Shown one piece after another: positions 1 through 7,101 of a stretch of DNA of 49,154 bases. Where the stretch lies: the IMG/VR virus record IMGVR_UViG_3300035670_000325, positions 1 to 49,154 of that record. One strand, written 5' to 3'. The notes under the pieces were generated by a model. The model searched no databases and was not told where the DNA came from. It worked only from the letters and a program-made list of their open reading frames with translations. Source of the DNA: a virus. Numbering within the stretch: the stretch's first letter is position 1; each line of letters begins with the position of its first letter. Position numbers and translations under genes: made by a program.

Positions 1-127
1 ACGCACGTGCCTATCAACACAAAATTGTACGCACCCCGGGGTAGCGAAAAGTGTGTAGAGGGGTTTTCAACACAGAGTTATGATATATAAAGACATGTTT
101 TACTAACTAGCATGTTTTACTAATTAG
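1..127. repeat. Terminal redundancy, left copy
   Basis: These 127 bases are identical to 49028-49154. An exact overlap of this size at the contig ends shows that the molecule was assembled as a circle. 127 is also a common assembler k-mer size, so it most likely marks a circularly permuted or concatemeric genome rather than true packaged direct terminal repeats. The unit contains the palindromes GCACGTGC and CCCCGGGG, unusual in such AT-rich DNA, and the first iterons of the adjacent array. Confidence 0.95.
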
Positions 128-164
128 ACACATTTTTACTAACTAGACACGTTTCACTAACTAA
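91..164. repeat. Iteron-like array of TACTAACTAG
   Basis: Four near-identical 10-mers occur at 101-110, 118-127, 137-146 and 155-164 (TACTAACTAG, TACTAATTAG, TACTAACTAG, CACTAACTAA), spaced 17-19 bases apart. Most are preceded by a T-run after ACATG/ACACG. Regular spacing of almost two helical turns would put bound proteins on one DNA face. The position in the divergent intergenic region fits an origin iteron array or a multi-site operator. No cognate protein can be assigned. Confidence 0.6.
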
Positions 165-173
165 CACTAACAT

Positions 174-203
174 ACACTGATAAACACTGATATACACTGA
201 TTT
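174..203. repeat. Three 10-bp direct repeats ACACTGATWW
   Basis: ACACTGA occurs at 174, 184 and 194, exactly 10 bases (one helical turn) apart, directly after the iteron-like array and before the promoter at 283. The short, helically phased, AT-rich repeats look like protein-binding sites or part of an unwinding element. I see no gene in 1-586. Confidence 0.5.
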
Positions 204-282
204 CAACACTATGAGATATATTATACAACACAAAAAAATATTATGCAAGTGTTTTTATAAAAATATTTCCAAAACAAAGTAC

Positions 283-311
283 TTGACAAGATATATAATA
301 CTTTGTATAAT
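283..311 (+). promoter_or_regulatory. Strong sigma-A/sigma-70 promoter for the rightward arm
   Basis: TTGACA (283-288) and TATAAT (306-311) are separated by exactly 17 bases, a perfect consensus. Transcription should begin near 318 and run into the leader at 318-586 and then the structural operon. The short ORF overlapping this site is therefore not credible as a gene. Confidence 0.85.
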
Positions 312-332
312 TATATTAAACACTATATACAC

Positions 333-347
333 TGTCTGTTCCAGACA
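333..347 (+). promoter_or_regulatory. Dyad TGTCTG-TTC-CAGACA, operator or RNA hairpin
   Basis: A perfect 6-bp dyad around a TTC centre lies about 15-29 bases downstream of the predicted start of the 283 promoter. Related copies lie at 548-562, 27019-27033 and 27172-27186. The 27019 copy has the same offset from its own promoter, and its stem differs by a compensatory pair change. It is either a dimeric-protein operator or a leader-RNA hairpin. Confidence 0.65.
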
Positions 348-437
348 AACACTAACAACACTTAGTATAATATATAATATATATATAATATATAATATAC
401 TTATAGCACTTATATGACACATATAAATATGTGTTTA

Positions 438-483
438 ACAACTACCTACGGTAGTTGTAATAAAACTCTAACGAGTTTTATTA
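438..483 (+). promoter_or_regulatory. Two tandem perfect hairpins in the rightward leader
   Basis: Stem 1 is 438-446/450-458 (9 bp, loop TAC). Stem 2 is 458-468/473-483 (11 bp, loop TAAC). They sit back to back in the 5' leader between the 283 promoter and the first gene. No T-tract follows, so simple termination is unlikely. Antitermination, mRNA stabilisation or protein binding are possible. The minus-strand leader at 26901-26992 has a similar row of hairpins. Confidence 0.6.
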
Positions 484-547
484 TGAATAAATAATTAAAT
501 ATATAAAATACTTAAAACACTAACAACACTTATAACACTATAGTATT

Positions 548-562
548 TGTCTGGAACAGACA
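548..562 (+). promoter_or_regulatory. Second leader dyad TGTCTG-GAA-CAGACA
   Basis: This is the reverse-complement orientation of the 333-347 dyad, placed just upstream of the ribosome site of the first gene. The stem can be extended outward by AGTA/TACT with bulges. A 24-base stretch around it is repeated at 27168-27191. Its closeness to the start codon at 587 would allow translational as well as transcriptional control. Confidence 0.6.
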
Positions 563-586
563 GTACTAACTACAAGGAGGATTAAA

Positions 587-883
587 ATGCAATATATATT
601 ACTTTCTATTGTTTCGGCTTGTAGTTTAATAAGCACTGTATTTGCTTACAAGATTGTTCAAAGTGTACTAGAGCAATTAAATAAATACAATGATTTGCCA
701 AGTGTTGAGTACTATGACACAGATGCTGTAAATAATCTTGTTTCGGAATTTAAAGACGTTACAGAGCAATCTAAACATTCTAAACAACATATAGACCACA
801 TCATAGATGGTTTTGAAGATTCTGTTGAAATCATTACTGATTTGGAAGAAAAAATAATTAGCGATAGCTTAAAAAAAGGATGA
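587..883 (+). CDS. Small membrane-anchored coiled-coil protein, first gene of the rightward operon
   Basis: The 98-residue product has an N-terminal hydrophobic segment (about residues 3-22, MQYILLSIVSACSLISTVFA) that could be a signal anchor. A charged, probably helical region with heptad-like spacing follows. AAGGAGG lies seven bases before the ATG, a very strong ribosome site. It follows the structured 270-nt leader and precedes another small gene by 6 bases, so it is the promoter-proximal gene of the packaging/structural operon. I do not recognise the family. A small membrane protein, for example in lysis or host interaction, is possible but unproven. Confidence 0.7.
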   Translation: MQYILLSIVSACSLISTVFAYKIVQSVLEQLNKYNDLPSVEYYDTDAVNNLVSEFKDVTEQSKHSKQHIDHIIDGFEDSVEIITDLEEKIISDSLKKG

Positions 884-889
884 TATAAT

Positions 890-1102
890 ATGCAAAAATA
901 TAAAGAACATGTAGCAATAACGCAGATGGATGAAGCAACACTTGATATGCTTTTTGCACTAGAAGAAATCAACAAAAGTTTAGATAGAATTTTAGAGTAT
1001 CTAGACAAAAGAGACAAGGCTAAAACAGAAGCACCTGTTGTAGAAAAAAATACAACAAAACAAAATGATAGGGTGGTTAAAAATAAAAAACACAAGGGGT
1101 GA
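890..1102 (+). CDS. Small acidic/basic hypothetical protein
   Basis: The 70-residue product has a helical acidic first half (MDEATLDMLFALEEINKSLD) and a Lys-rich tail ending in KNKKHKG. GGATGATAT precedes the ATG. It lies 6 bases after the preceding gene and its stop overlaps the ribosome site of terS, so the three are probably translationally linked. No family is recognised; the layout resembles the small hypothetical genes often found ahead of phage terminase genes. Confidence 0.6.
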   Translation: MQKYKEHVAITQMDEATLDMLFALEEINKSLDRILEYLDKRDKAKTEAPVVEKNTTKQNDRVVKNKKHKG

Positions 1103-1106
1103 TTTG

Positions 1107-1601
1107 ATGGATGAATTAAATAACACAAACATTGAATTGCCACAAGTACATGAGAAGTCTGAAGAAGAATTATTGGAGATGCCAATAACACGTTTAAAGC
1201 CACTACACCAAAGATTTGTACACCTGTATTTAACTGGTCAATACAAAGTAAAAGAACTTGCTGAGTTACTTAATGTTTCGACCTACACAGTAAGAGCATG
1301 GCTTAGAAAGCAAGAGATAAAAGATATAATTGAGCAAACACAACAAGATGAAGATGATATAGTTAAGCAAGGTTTAAAAGCATTACGCATGAAAGCTTTG
1401 TATAAAATGTCTGATTTGATGGATAGTGAAATGGATGCCATAGCATACCAAGCAGCAAGAGATATACTAGACAGAACAGGGCATAAAGGTGTTGAAAAGA
1501 AAGAAGTACAAGTTGAAGTTTATACGTTTGAACAACAACTTAAAGATATAATAAAATCTAACGCAATTGATATAGATTACGATGATAGTGTTGACAAATA
1601 A
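1107..1601 (+). CDS. terS: Terminase small subunit
   Basis: This 164-residue protein probably recognises viral DNA and positions the packaging motor. A helix-turn-helix spans about residues 44-73 (LYLTGQYKVKELAELLNVS, then TYTVRAWLRK). A helical oligomerisation region with AARDILDRTGHKG follows, typical of Gram-positive phage small terminases. ATG 1107 is chosen over an upstream ATG because AAGGGGTG lies five bases before it. The large subunit starts 140 bases downstream. The 3' end contains a strong promoter (1591-1619) whose TTGACA overlaps the last codons. Confidence 0.85.
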   Translation: MDELNNTNIELPQVHEKSEEELLEMPITRLKPLHQRFVHLYLTGQYKVKELAELLNVSTYTVRAWLRKQEIKDIIEQTQQDEDDIVKQGLKALRMKALYKMSDLMDSEMDAIAYQAARDILDRTGHKGVEKKEVQVEVYTFEQQLKDIIKSNAIDIDYDDSVDK

Positions 1602-1619
1602 AAATATATGTGATATGAT
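1591..1619 (+). promoter_or_regulatory. Sigma-A promoter with extended -10, inside the terS 3' end
   Basis: TTGACA (1591-1596), a 17-base spacer and TATGAT (1614-1619) preceded by TGA form a near-consensus promoter with an extended -10. Predicted start is near 1626. The resulting transcript meets an intrinsic terminator at 1683-1711 before terL. Confidence 0.75.
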
Positions 1620-1625
1620 TTATAT

Positions 1626-1711
1626 AGTGATTATCATGCTTTTTCTCCTGTGATTTGTTTGTTTTTCATAATCTCCCTTCTTCTACCACCGTCTGGTGGT
1701 AGTTTTTTTTT
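1626..1711 (+). ncRNA. Putative 86-nt small RNA between terS and terL
   Basis: The stretch is bracketed by a strong promoter and an intrinsic terminator and contains no credible plus-strand ORF. Its first 55 bases are pyrimidine-rich and look unpaired. They hold TTTTTCTCCTG and ATAATCTCCCTTC, whose reverse complements read as ribosome site plus ATG (AGGAG-7-ATG and GGGAG-3-ATG). This is the architecture of a trans-acting antisense RNA, but it could equally be an attenuator leader for terL, or on the minus strand two tiny ORFs. Expression is inferred only. Confidence 0.45.
1683..1711 (+). terminator. Intrinsic terminator upstream of terL
   Basis: CTACCACC-GTCT-GGTGGTAG forms an 8-bp GC-containing stem with a 4-base loop, followed by nine T residues. 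This is a classical rho-independent terminator between terS and terL. Read-through or the extended -10 site TGGTATAAT at 1713-1721 would be needed to express the downstream genes. Confidence 0.85.
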
Positions 1712-1740
1712 ATGGTATAATATATATAAGGAGGTGTGTT

Positions 1741-3489
1741 ATGGATATAAAAGATATCATAAAACGCATACATGAAAACGAAGAATTTTATATGTTAAAC
1801 TTTTTAAAGATTAGAACAAAAGAGGGTAAGTTAGTTAACTTTAAATTAAATCCAGCACAGAAGAAATGTTTAGATATTATTAGACAACAAAAGAAAGCCA
1901 ATAAACCAATACGTGTGATTTGGTTAAAAGCACGACAATTGGGTATATCTACTTTTTGTGAGGGATTGATTTTTCACGACACAGCAAACAATCCATTTAG
2001 AAACTCTATGATAATAGCACACGAAGATAAAGCAACACAAAACTTATTCTCTATGTCTAAGCTATTTCACGAGGAATTACCACCAGCAATTAGACCAATG
2101 AAGAAATATTCTAATGAGTCGGCATTAACATTTGAGAATCCAACAAATAATGATAATGAGAAATATATGAATCCTGGTTTGCGTTCTAAAATAACTGTTG
2201 CCACAGCAAAGAACGTACAAACAGCAAGGTCAAATACAATACATAATCTTCATGCGTCCGAGGTTGCGTTTTGGGACGATGCTACAACACTAATGACAGG
2301 TATGTTACAGTGTATTCCAGACACACCAAACTCTATGGTTTTTATTGAATCTACAGCTAATGGTGTTGGTGGTTGGTTTTATGATTTTTGGAAACGCTCT
2401 GAGCGTGGAGAAACTGATTATATTCCAATATTTTTAGCTTGGTTTGATAACCCAGATTACTCAAGAGACTTTGCAACACAACAAGAAAAAGCAGAGTTCA
2501 TTGCCGAAGCATCTAAAGTTGGTTACGATTCGGCAAATAACGTTATTAAAACAGAAGAATTAATGTTAAAAGAACAGTTTGATTTGTCTTGGGAACAATT
2601 GCATTGGAGGAAGTGGTGTATAAATAATAAATGCAATGGTGATTTAGAACAATTCCATCAAGAATATCCGTCAACACCAGACGAAGCTTTCATTGTTTCG
2701 GGTAGACCAGTATTCCCAGCATATATATTAAAAGAGTATGAAAAGAATATTAAGAAGCCAGAGCGTATAGGTGACATTGACACAAAGAATGGCTCTGTAT
2801 ATTTTGTTGATAACCCACATGGCAATATTATGATTTGGCAAGAACCAAGACCGGGACAATTTTATGTATCTGGTGCTGACGTTGCAGAAGGTTTGTCTCA
2901 TGGTGACTATTCTGTTAATGTTATTTTAGATGACAAGTATAATCTGTGTGCTGTATGGCATGGACATACTGATCCAGATTTGTTTGGAGAAGAAATAGTG
3001 AAGATGGCTAAATACTACAACGATGCATATGTTGGTGTAGAGGTTAACATGCATGGTGGTACAACACTAAGAAGAATAAATGAGTTAGAATATTACAACA
3101 TTTATTATCAAAAAAACTACTCTAAAATATCTGGTGATGTAAGTCAAAAGCCTGGTTGGTTAACAAATCAACGTACAAAGCCTTTGATGATAAATACTTT
3201 GATTCGGTTTGTTAGAGAGAAGTGGTTAGGTGCGTTTTGGGACACGTTTATATCAGAGTGTTTTACTTACACAAAAGATGATGATGGTAAAACAAATGCA
3301 CAGGTTGGTTGCCATGACGATACAATTATGGCTATGGCAATAGCATTGCAGTTATTATTAGAAAATTACGACGAAAATTATGTACCAGAAATACCAAAAG
3401 ACCAGAAGCGAAAACTAGGTTATGACGATGAAAATTACGGAGAAGAATTAGGGGTTGACAATAGTGAAATTGAGGAATATACTATATAA
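1741..3489 (+). CDS. terL: Terminase large subunit
   Basis: The 582-residue packaging ATPase-nuclease drives DNA into the procapsid and cuts the concatemer. The ATPase domain shows a Walker A-like KARQLGIST (63-71), Walker B HASEVAFWDD (171-180) and coupling motif ESTANG (203-208). The RNase-H-like nuclease domain shows D380 (SGADVAEG), E434 (VGVEVN) and the acidic pair in CHDDT (526-527). Length is typical. AAGGAGGTGTGTT precedes ATG 1741. An in-frame ATG at 1696 lies within the terminator T-run region and is unlikely. TGGTATAAT at 1713-1721 may be a weak dedicated promoter. The portal follows after 17 bases. Confidence 0.95.
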   Translation: MDIKDIIKRIHENEEFYMLNFLKIRTKEGKLVNFKLNPAQKKCLDIIRQQKKANKPIRVIWLKARQLGISTFCEGLIFHDTANNPFRNSMIIAHEDKATQNLFSMSKLFHEELPPAIRPMKKYSNESALTFENPTNNDNEKYMNPGLRSKITVATAKNVQTARSNTIHNLHASEVAFWDDATTLMTGMLQCIPDTPNSMVFIESTANGVGGWFYDFWKRSERGETDYIPIFLAWFDNPDYSRDFATQQEKAEFIAEASKVGYDSANNVIKTEELMLKEQFDLSWEQLHWRKWCINNKCNGDLEQFHQEYPSTPDEAFIVSGRPVFPAYILKEYEKNIKKPERIGDIDTKNGSVYFVDNPHGNIMIWQEPRPGQFYVSGADVAEGLSHGDYSVNVILDDKYNLCAVWHGHTDPDLFGEEIVKMAKYYNDAYVGVEVNMHGGTTLRRINELEYYNIYYQKNYSKISGDVSQKPGWLTNQRTKPLMINTLIRFVREKWLGAFWDTFISECFTYTKDDDGKTNAQVGCHDDTIMAMAIALQLLLENYDENYVPEIPKDQKRKLGYDDENYGEELGVDNSEIEEYTI

Positions 3490-3506
3490 TGTGGGGGTGA
3501 ATAATT

Positions 3507-5426
3507 TTGAAACGATCTTTTGTATTCGGTAAGAAAAACAAAGAAGTCAAAAACATAGAACAAGAAGATGCTGAAATGAAATTAGTTCAAGATATACAAA
3601 TGAAATTTGACGATGCTAGAAATTCTAAGAACTCATTTGTTTCGACTTGGGATGATTGTATTGATGCTTATAATTCTGATTACTTTGTAAATCTTGATAG
3701 ACCAGACTATAAGTCTGATGAAATATCTAATTTCATATTTGCAACAATAGAAACTATTAAACCAATAATGGTTGATAATAACCCCAAAATTGTTGTATTG
3801 CCAAAAACACCAGATGGTTTAGAGTTATCTGATGAAATACAAGACATATTTGATTACGAGTGGAAACGTGAAAAGATGAATAGGACATTGCAACAAGCTG
3901 TCTCTATATCTTTACAAATCGGTACTGCTGTATTTGGTGTATTTTGGAATCAGAAAGATGAAGGTGTTGGTAATGTTAATGTTAAACTTATAAACCCATA
4001 CAATATATTTCCAGACCCAATGGCTACATCAATAGATGATGCAGAATATATTATATATGCTACATATAAACACGTAAATCTTTTGAAAAAACAATTTCCT
4101 AAAGTTGCAGATAAAATCATAGCAAGTGAAGTTAACTATGATGAACTTATATCAAATGGTCAAGATTCATCAAATGTTAATAATCAAGTTCTTGTTTTAG
4201 AATGTTACATGCGTGACTACACAACTATAGAACACGAGGAAGTTGATGAAGAAAATAATAAAGTAAAAAAGAAAAAAATGAAATATCCAAAGGGAAGAAT
4301 ACTTACAGTAGCACCAGAACTAAACTTGATTTTAAGTGACAAAGCAAATCCATATAACGATGGTAAGTTCCCATTCTTGTTACTTAAATGCTATGACGTT
4401 CCGTTTCAGTTTTGGGGTAAAGGTGAGATTGAGCAATTGCTTTCTCCACAAACTTACATAAATGATTTGATGAATCAAATAATTGACAACGCAAAACTAA
4501 CAGCAAATATGCCTTGGATAATTGATAAAAATAGTGGTATTGGTAAAGGTCAATTAACTAACAGACCAGGCTTAATTGTTAGAAAGAATCCTGGTACTAC
4601 AGTTGAAAGAAAACAACCACCACAGATGCCTGTATATGTGCAGGAAACTATTGAAGTTTTAAAGAGAGATATAGAAATTATATCTGGTGTACATGATGTT
4701 ACGCAAGGTAGAAAACCCGGAAGCGTTAGTGCCGCTGCTGCTATAATAGCATTACAAGAAGCAGCACAGGCAAGAATAAGGCTTAAGGTTAAGGTAATGG
4801 AACAGTCCTTGTCAGATTTGGGATTAATGTGGTATAATAGAATTAAACAATACTGGATAACAACAAGATGGATTCGAGCATTTGGTGAGAACAACGAAAC
4901 AACGTTTATAGAGGTTAATCCAGATAAATTGCAGGAAGATTTTGATTTTGTTATTGAAGCTGGTAGTACAATGCCTACAAACAAAAATGCTATGCTTGAT
5001 TTGATGATACGTTTAGCACAAACACCAGCAGAAGATGGTTTACCAATGGTGGATAGAGAAACGGTATTATCTTACACTAACGTTCCAGACCGAAAGAAGC
5101 TTGTTACAAGATTTGCAGAATTAACCGGCATGCAACAACAACAAGCACAGGCACAACAAGAACAAGCCATGATGATGCAACAACAAGAAATGCAACAGCA
5201 AATGATGATGGAACAACAAAAGATGCAACAACAAGCAGAGATAGATATTCAAAAAGAGCAACAGAAAGCATTGATACAACAAACAGCTAATACAAATCAA
5301 CAAATAACAGACGAACAAATACAAGCAGTACTGGATATGTTAGCTAATGACCCACAACTAATGGCTCAATTACATACAGCAATGCCTGGTATGGAAGATG
5401 AAGATTTGGCTAGAGATTTATTCTAA
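3507..5426 (+). CDS. Portal protein
   Basis: The 639-residue portal forms the dodecameric ring through which DNA enters and leaves the head. Recognition rests on the N-terminal acidic helical region, the middle part with NPYNIFPDPMA and YINDLMNQIIDN, the helix-rich GKPGSVSAAAAI-type region near residues 405-420 and the position after terL. The C-terminal 100 residues are a Gln/Met-rich helical tail, which has produced long antisense shadow ORFs. Start is a TTG at 3507 with GGGGGTGA eight bases upstream; no better ATG exists nearby. Confidence 0.9.
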   Translation: MKRSFVFGKKNKEVKNIEQEDAEMKLVQDIQMKFDDARNSKNSFVSTWDDCIDAYNSDYFVNLDRPDYKSDEISNFIFATIETIKPIMVDNNPKIVVLPKTPDGLELSDEIQDIFDYEWKREKMNRTLQQAVSISLQIGTAVFGVFWNQKDEGVGNVNVKLINPYNIFPDPMATSIDDAEYIIYATYKHVNLLKKQFPKVADKIIASEVNYDELISNGQDSSNVNNQVLVLECYMRDYTTIEHEEVDEENNKVKKKKMKYPKGRILTVAPELNLILSDKANPYNDGKFPFLLLKCYDVPFQFWGKGEIEQLLSPQTYINDLMNQIIDNAKLTANMPWIIDKNSGIGKGQLTNRPGLIVRKNPGTTVERKQPPQMPVYVQETIEVLKRDIEIISGVHDVTQGRKPGSVSAAAAIIALQEAAQARIRLKVKVMEQSLSDLGLMWYNRIKQYWITTRWIRAFGENNETTFIEVNPDKLQEDFDFVIEAGSTMPTNKNAMLDLMIRLAQTPAEDGLPMVDRETVLSYTNVPDRKKLVTRFAELTGMQQQQAQAQQEQAMMMQQQEMQQQMMMEQQKMQQQAEIDIQKEQQKALIQQTANTNQQITDEQIQAVLDMLANDPQLMAQLHTAMPGMEDEDLARDLF

Positions 5427-5476
5427 ATATATATATCTGAACACCCCATAGAGGATTCAGAAGGAGGATTGAAAAT

Positions 5477-5750
5477 ATGTTATTAAATGGACACTTAACA
5501 GTACAACCATTTTACAACATGGAAGGTGATGTTGGCGGTGGAAGTGGAGCATCTGAACCAACAAGCAATTCTATGCAAAGTGGTGAAGGAAATGTTCAAC
5601 CGACACAGCAAACAGAAAATACTGGTGTAAACACAGGTGTACCAGACACCACAAAACAACCTGTTAATGAGATAGATATTGATGGTTTCGGTAGAGTTAA
5701 AATTGACGAACTTAAAGAGTGGAAAAATGGTTATATGCGTCAATCAGACT
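5477..5750 (+). CDS. Scaffold protein, exon 1
   Basis: Exon 1 encodes the first 91 codons plus one base of a 273-residue scaffold-like protein. The N-terminal 60 residues are low-complexity (Gly/Thr/Gln), followed by EIDIDGFGRVKIDELKEWKN and YMRQSD. Scaffolds at this position usually continue QSDYT.KTQEL, and joining T5750 to A6541 restores exactly QSDYTKKTQEL. Without splicing, the frame ends in a TAG nine bases into the intron (94 residues). AGGAGGATTGAAAAT precedes the ATG. Position between portal and major capsid protein supports the scaffold role. Confidence 0.85.
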
Positions 5751-6540
5751 TAAATGTGTAGGTCTTTTGTAGAGGAAACTTTACATCAAAACTTGGTGAA
5801 AACGGGGAAACTCCTAATAGGTTAAGCTAAGGACAATCCCGTAGGAAGCATCAATCATTTATATCCAATAATGGAGGAAATATAATATGAGAGAAACAAA
5901 AAAGTGGACACGAGAAGAAGAAACGTTTATTTTAGACAATTATACTGATATGGACGATAACGAAATTGCTACTAAATTAAATAGAACGTTTAGAGCAGTT
6001 AGAACAAAACGTCAAAGAATGGGATTGTTTTTATATTTTCAAGAATCTTCTGCACCAATTAAAAACGAACAGTGGCAACGTATTGATGAAAAACTAGAAG
6101 TAAGCAACAAAGGACGTGTTAGAAAAGATGGTGTAAAATATCTCAATCTACACGTTCACAAAACAGGATATGTTATTGTCAGCATTAATGGTAAAAATCA
6201 ATATTTACACTGTGTTGTTTGGAAAGCATTTAATGGTGATATATCAGAAGGTTATGAGTTAGACCATATTGATTGTAATAAACTTAATAATAGTTTATAC
6301 AACTTGGAACTTGTAACACATCAAGAAAATATGAAACGTGCATATCACAATGGTTGTTTTAAAAACTTTTTTGGAAGATGAACCTCTAACGACTATCCTG
6401 CGAAGGAGTACACTCAAGCGAGTGGAAGTGCCAAGCACCCTAACGTAAAGACGAGGGTGAAGATATAGTCTAAACTATATAGTAATATATAGCTGTCATA
6501 AAGACAGGGTGTGATGTAGCGAATCACATTGAATACAATG
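5751..6540 (+). ncRNA. Group I self-splicing intron with HNH endonuclease
   Basis: A 790-base intron splits the scaffold gene. P1 is visible: exon AGACT (5746-5750) pairs with guide GGTCT (5761-5765), giving the required U-G wobble at the 5' splice site. The intron ends with G (6540). The 3' core holds GACGAGGGTGAAGATATAGTC (within 6450-6472), a hallmark of the P7/P3 region, and the 5' core has GGACAATCCCGTAGG (5832-5846). The endonuclease ORF sits in a peripheral loop, so the intron is probably mobile. Splicing removes an in-frame stop and restores the conserved protein sequence. Confidence 0.9.
5887..6381 (+). CDS. Intron-encoded HNH homing endonuclease
   Basis: The 164-residue protein probably cuts intronless scaffold alleles to spread the intron. 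Residues 1-45 form a Myb/SANT-like or HTH DNA-binding region (KKWTREEETFILDNY, with KTKRQRMGL-like basic helix). Residues 60-90 resemble a NUMOD4 motif (EQWQRIDEKLEVSNKGRVR). Residues 105-155 are an HNH_3 nuclease with LHCVVWKAFNG, ELDHIDCNKLNNSLYNLELV and NMKRAY. GGAGG lies ten bases before the ATG. Its codon use matches the phage. It lies wholly inside the intron. Confidence 0.9.
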   Translation: MRETKKWTREEETFILDNYTDMDDNEIATKLNRTFRAVRTKRQRMGLFLYFQESSAPIKNEQWQRIDEKLEVSNKGRVRKDGVKYLNLHVHKTGYVIVSINGKNQYLHCVVWKAFNGDISEGYELDHIDCNKLNNSLYNLELVTHQENMKRAYHNGCFKNFFGR

Positions 6541-7088
6541 ACACAAAAAAGACGCAAGAACTATCAAAATCAAAGAAAGAAATGCAAGAAGCACTTGAAG
6601 TATATAATTACTTAAAGAATAACCCAACTATTGCTCAACAAGTATCTCAAGGTGATGTAACTGGTATTCAAAACAACCCAGCATTTAGTGGTTTAAATCC
6701 AATCAACAACCAAATACAAGACTTAAACTTAAAACTTGCATCTATAGAGTTGGATAACAATATCAATCAATTAAAATCAAAGTATACTGATTTTAACGAA
6801 GTAGAAGTTTTAACTGAAGCCGAAAGATTAGGTGTTACTGATTTGGAGTTTGTGTATAATGCACTACAAGGGAGGAAGATGCCAGATATGAAAGAACAAT
6901 TGAGAAAAGAAATTGAGCAAAGCATTGTAAACAAATTTAAACAAAACGCAATAGAAACAGAAACTATTATAAACCAAAATGATTCCAATACAGCACAGCA
7001 CTCTAAAGTTAATTTAACACCAATTGAGTTGCAGATTGCTGCTAATATGGGTCTAACCCCAGAGGAATACATTAAAGGTAAATCATAA
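6541..7088 (+). CDS. Scaffold protein, exon 2
   Basis: Exon 2 starts with AC, completing the split TAC codon, and gives YTKKTQELSKSKKEMQEALE and the remainder of the 273-residue spliced protein. The segment is mostly charged and helical (EALEVYNYLKNNP, KMPDMKEQLRKEIEQ) as expected for a scaffold, and ends LTPIELQIAANMGLTPEEYI. An internal ATG at 6582 could suggest an independent gene, but there is no ribosome site before it and the upstream codons are conserved-looking. The capsid gene follows 13 bases later. Confidence 0.85.
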
Positions 7089-7101
7089 CGAGGTGATTTG
7101 A

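Noticed and set aside
1-127. True packaged direct terminal repeats
   Set aside because: 127 bases equals a usual assembler k-mer; such repeats in podoviruses are often longer. Cannot be decided without reads.
211-417. 68-residue plus-strand ORF
   Set aside because: It contains the perfect 283-311 promoter and the 333 dyad, lacks a ribosome site and encodes Ile/Tyr-rich low complexity expected from AT-rich leader DNA.
712-1203. 163-residue minus-strand ORF antisense to the first genes
   Set aside because: Shadow of three well-placed plus-strand genes with strong ribosome sites; no ribosome site of its own.
5121-5324. Leu-rich 67-residue minus-strand ORF
   Set aside because: Antisense of the Gln-rich portal tail (CAA/CAG read as TTG/CTG), a typical artefact.
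6582-7088. Independent 168-residue gene downstream of the intron
   Set aside because: No ribosome site before ATG 6582, and codons 6543-6581 continue the scaffold protein after splicing.
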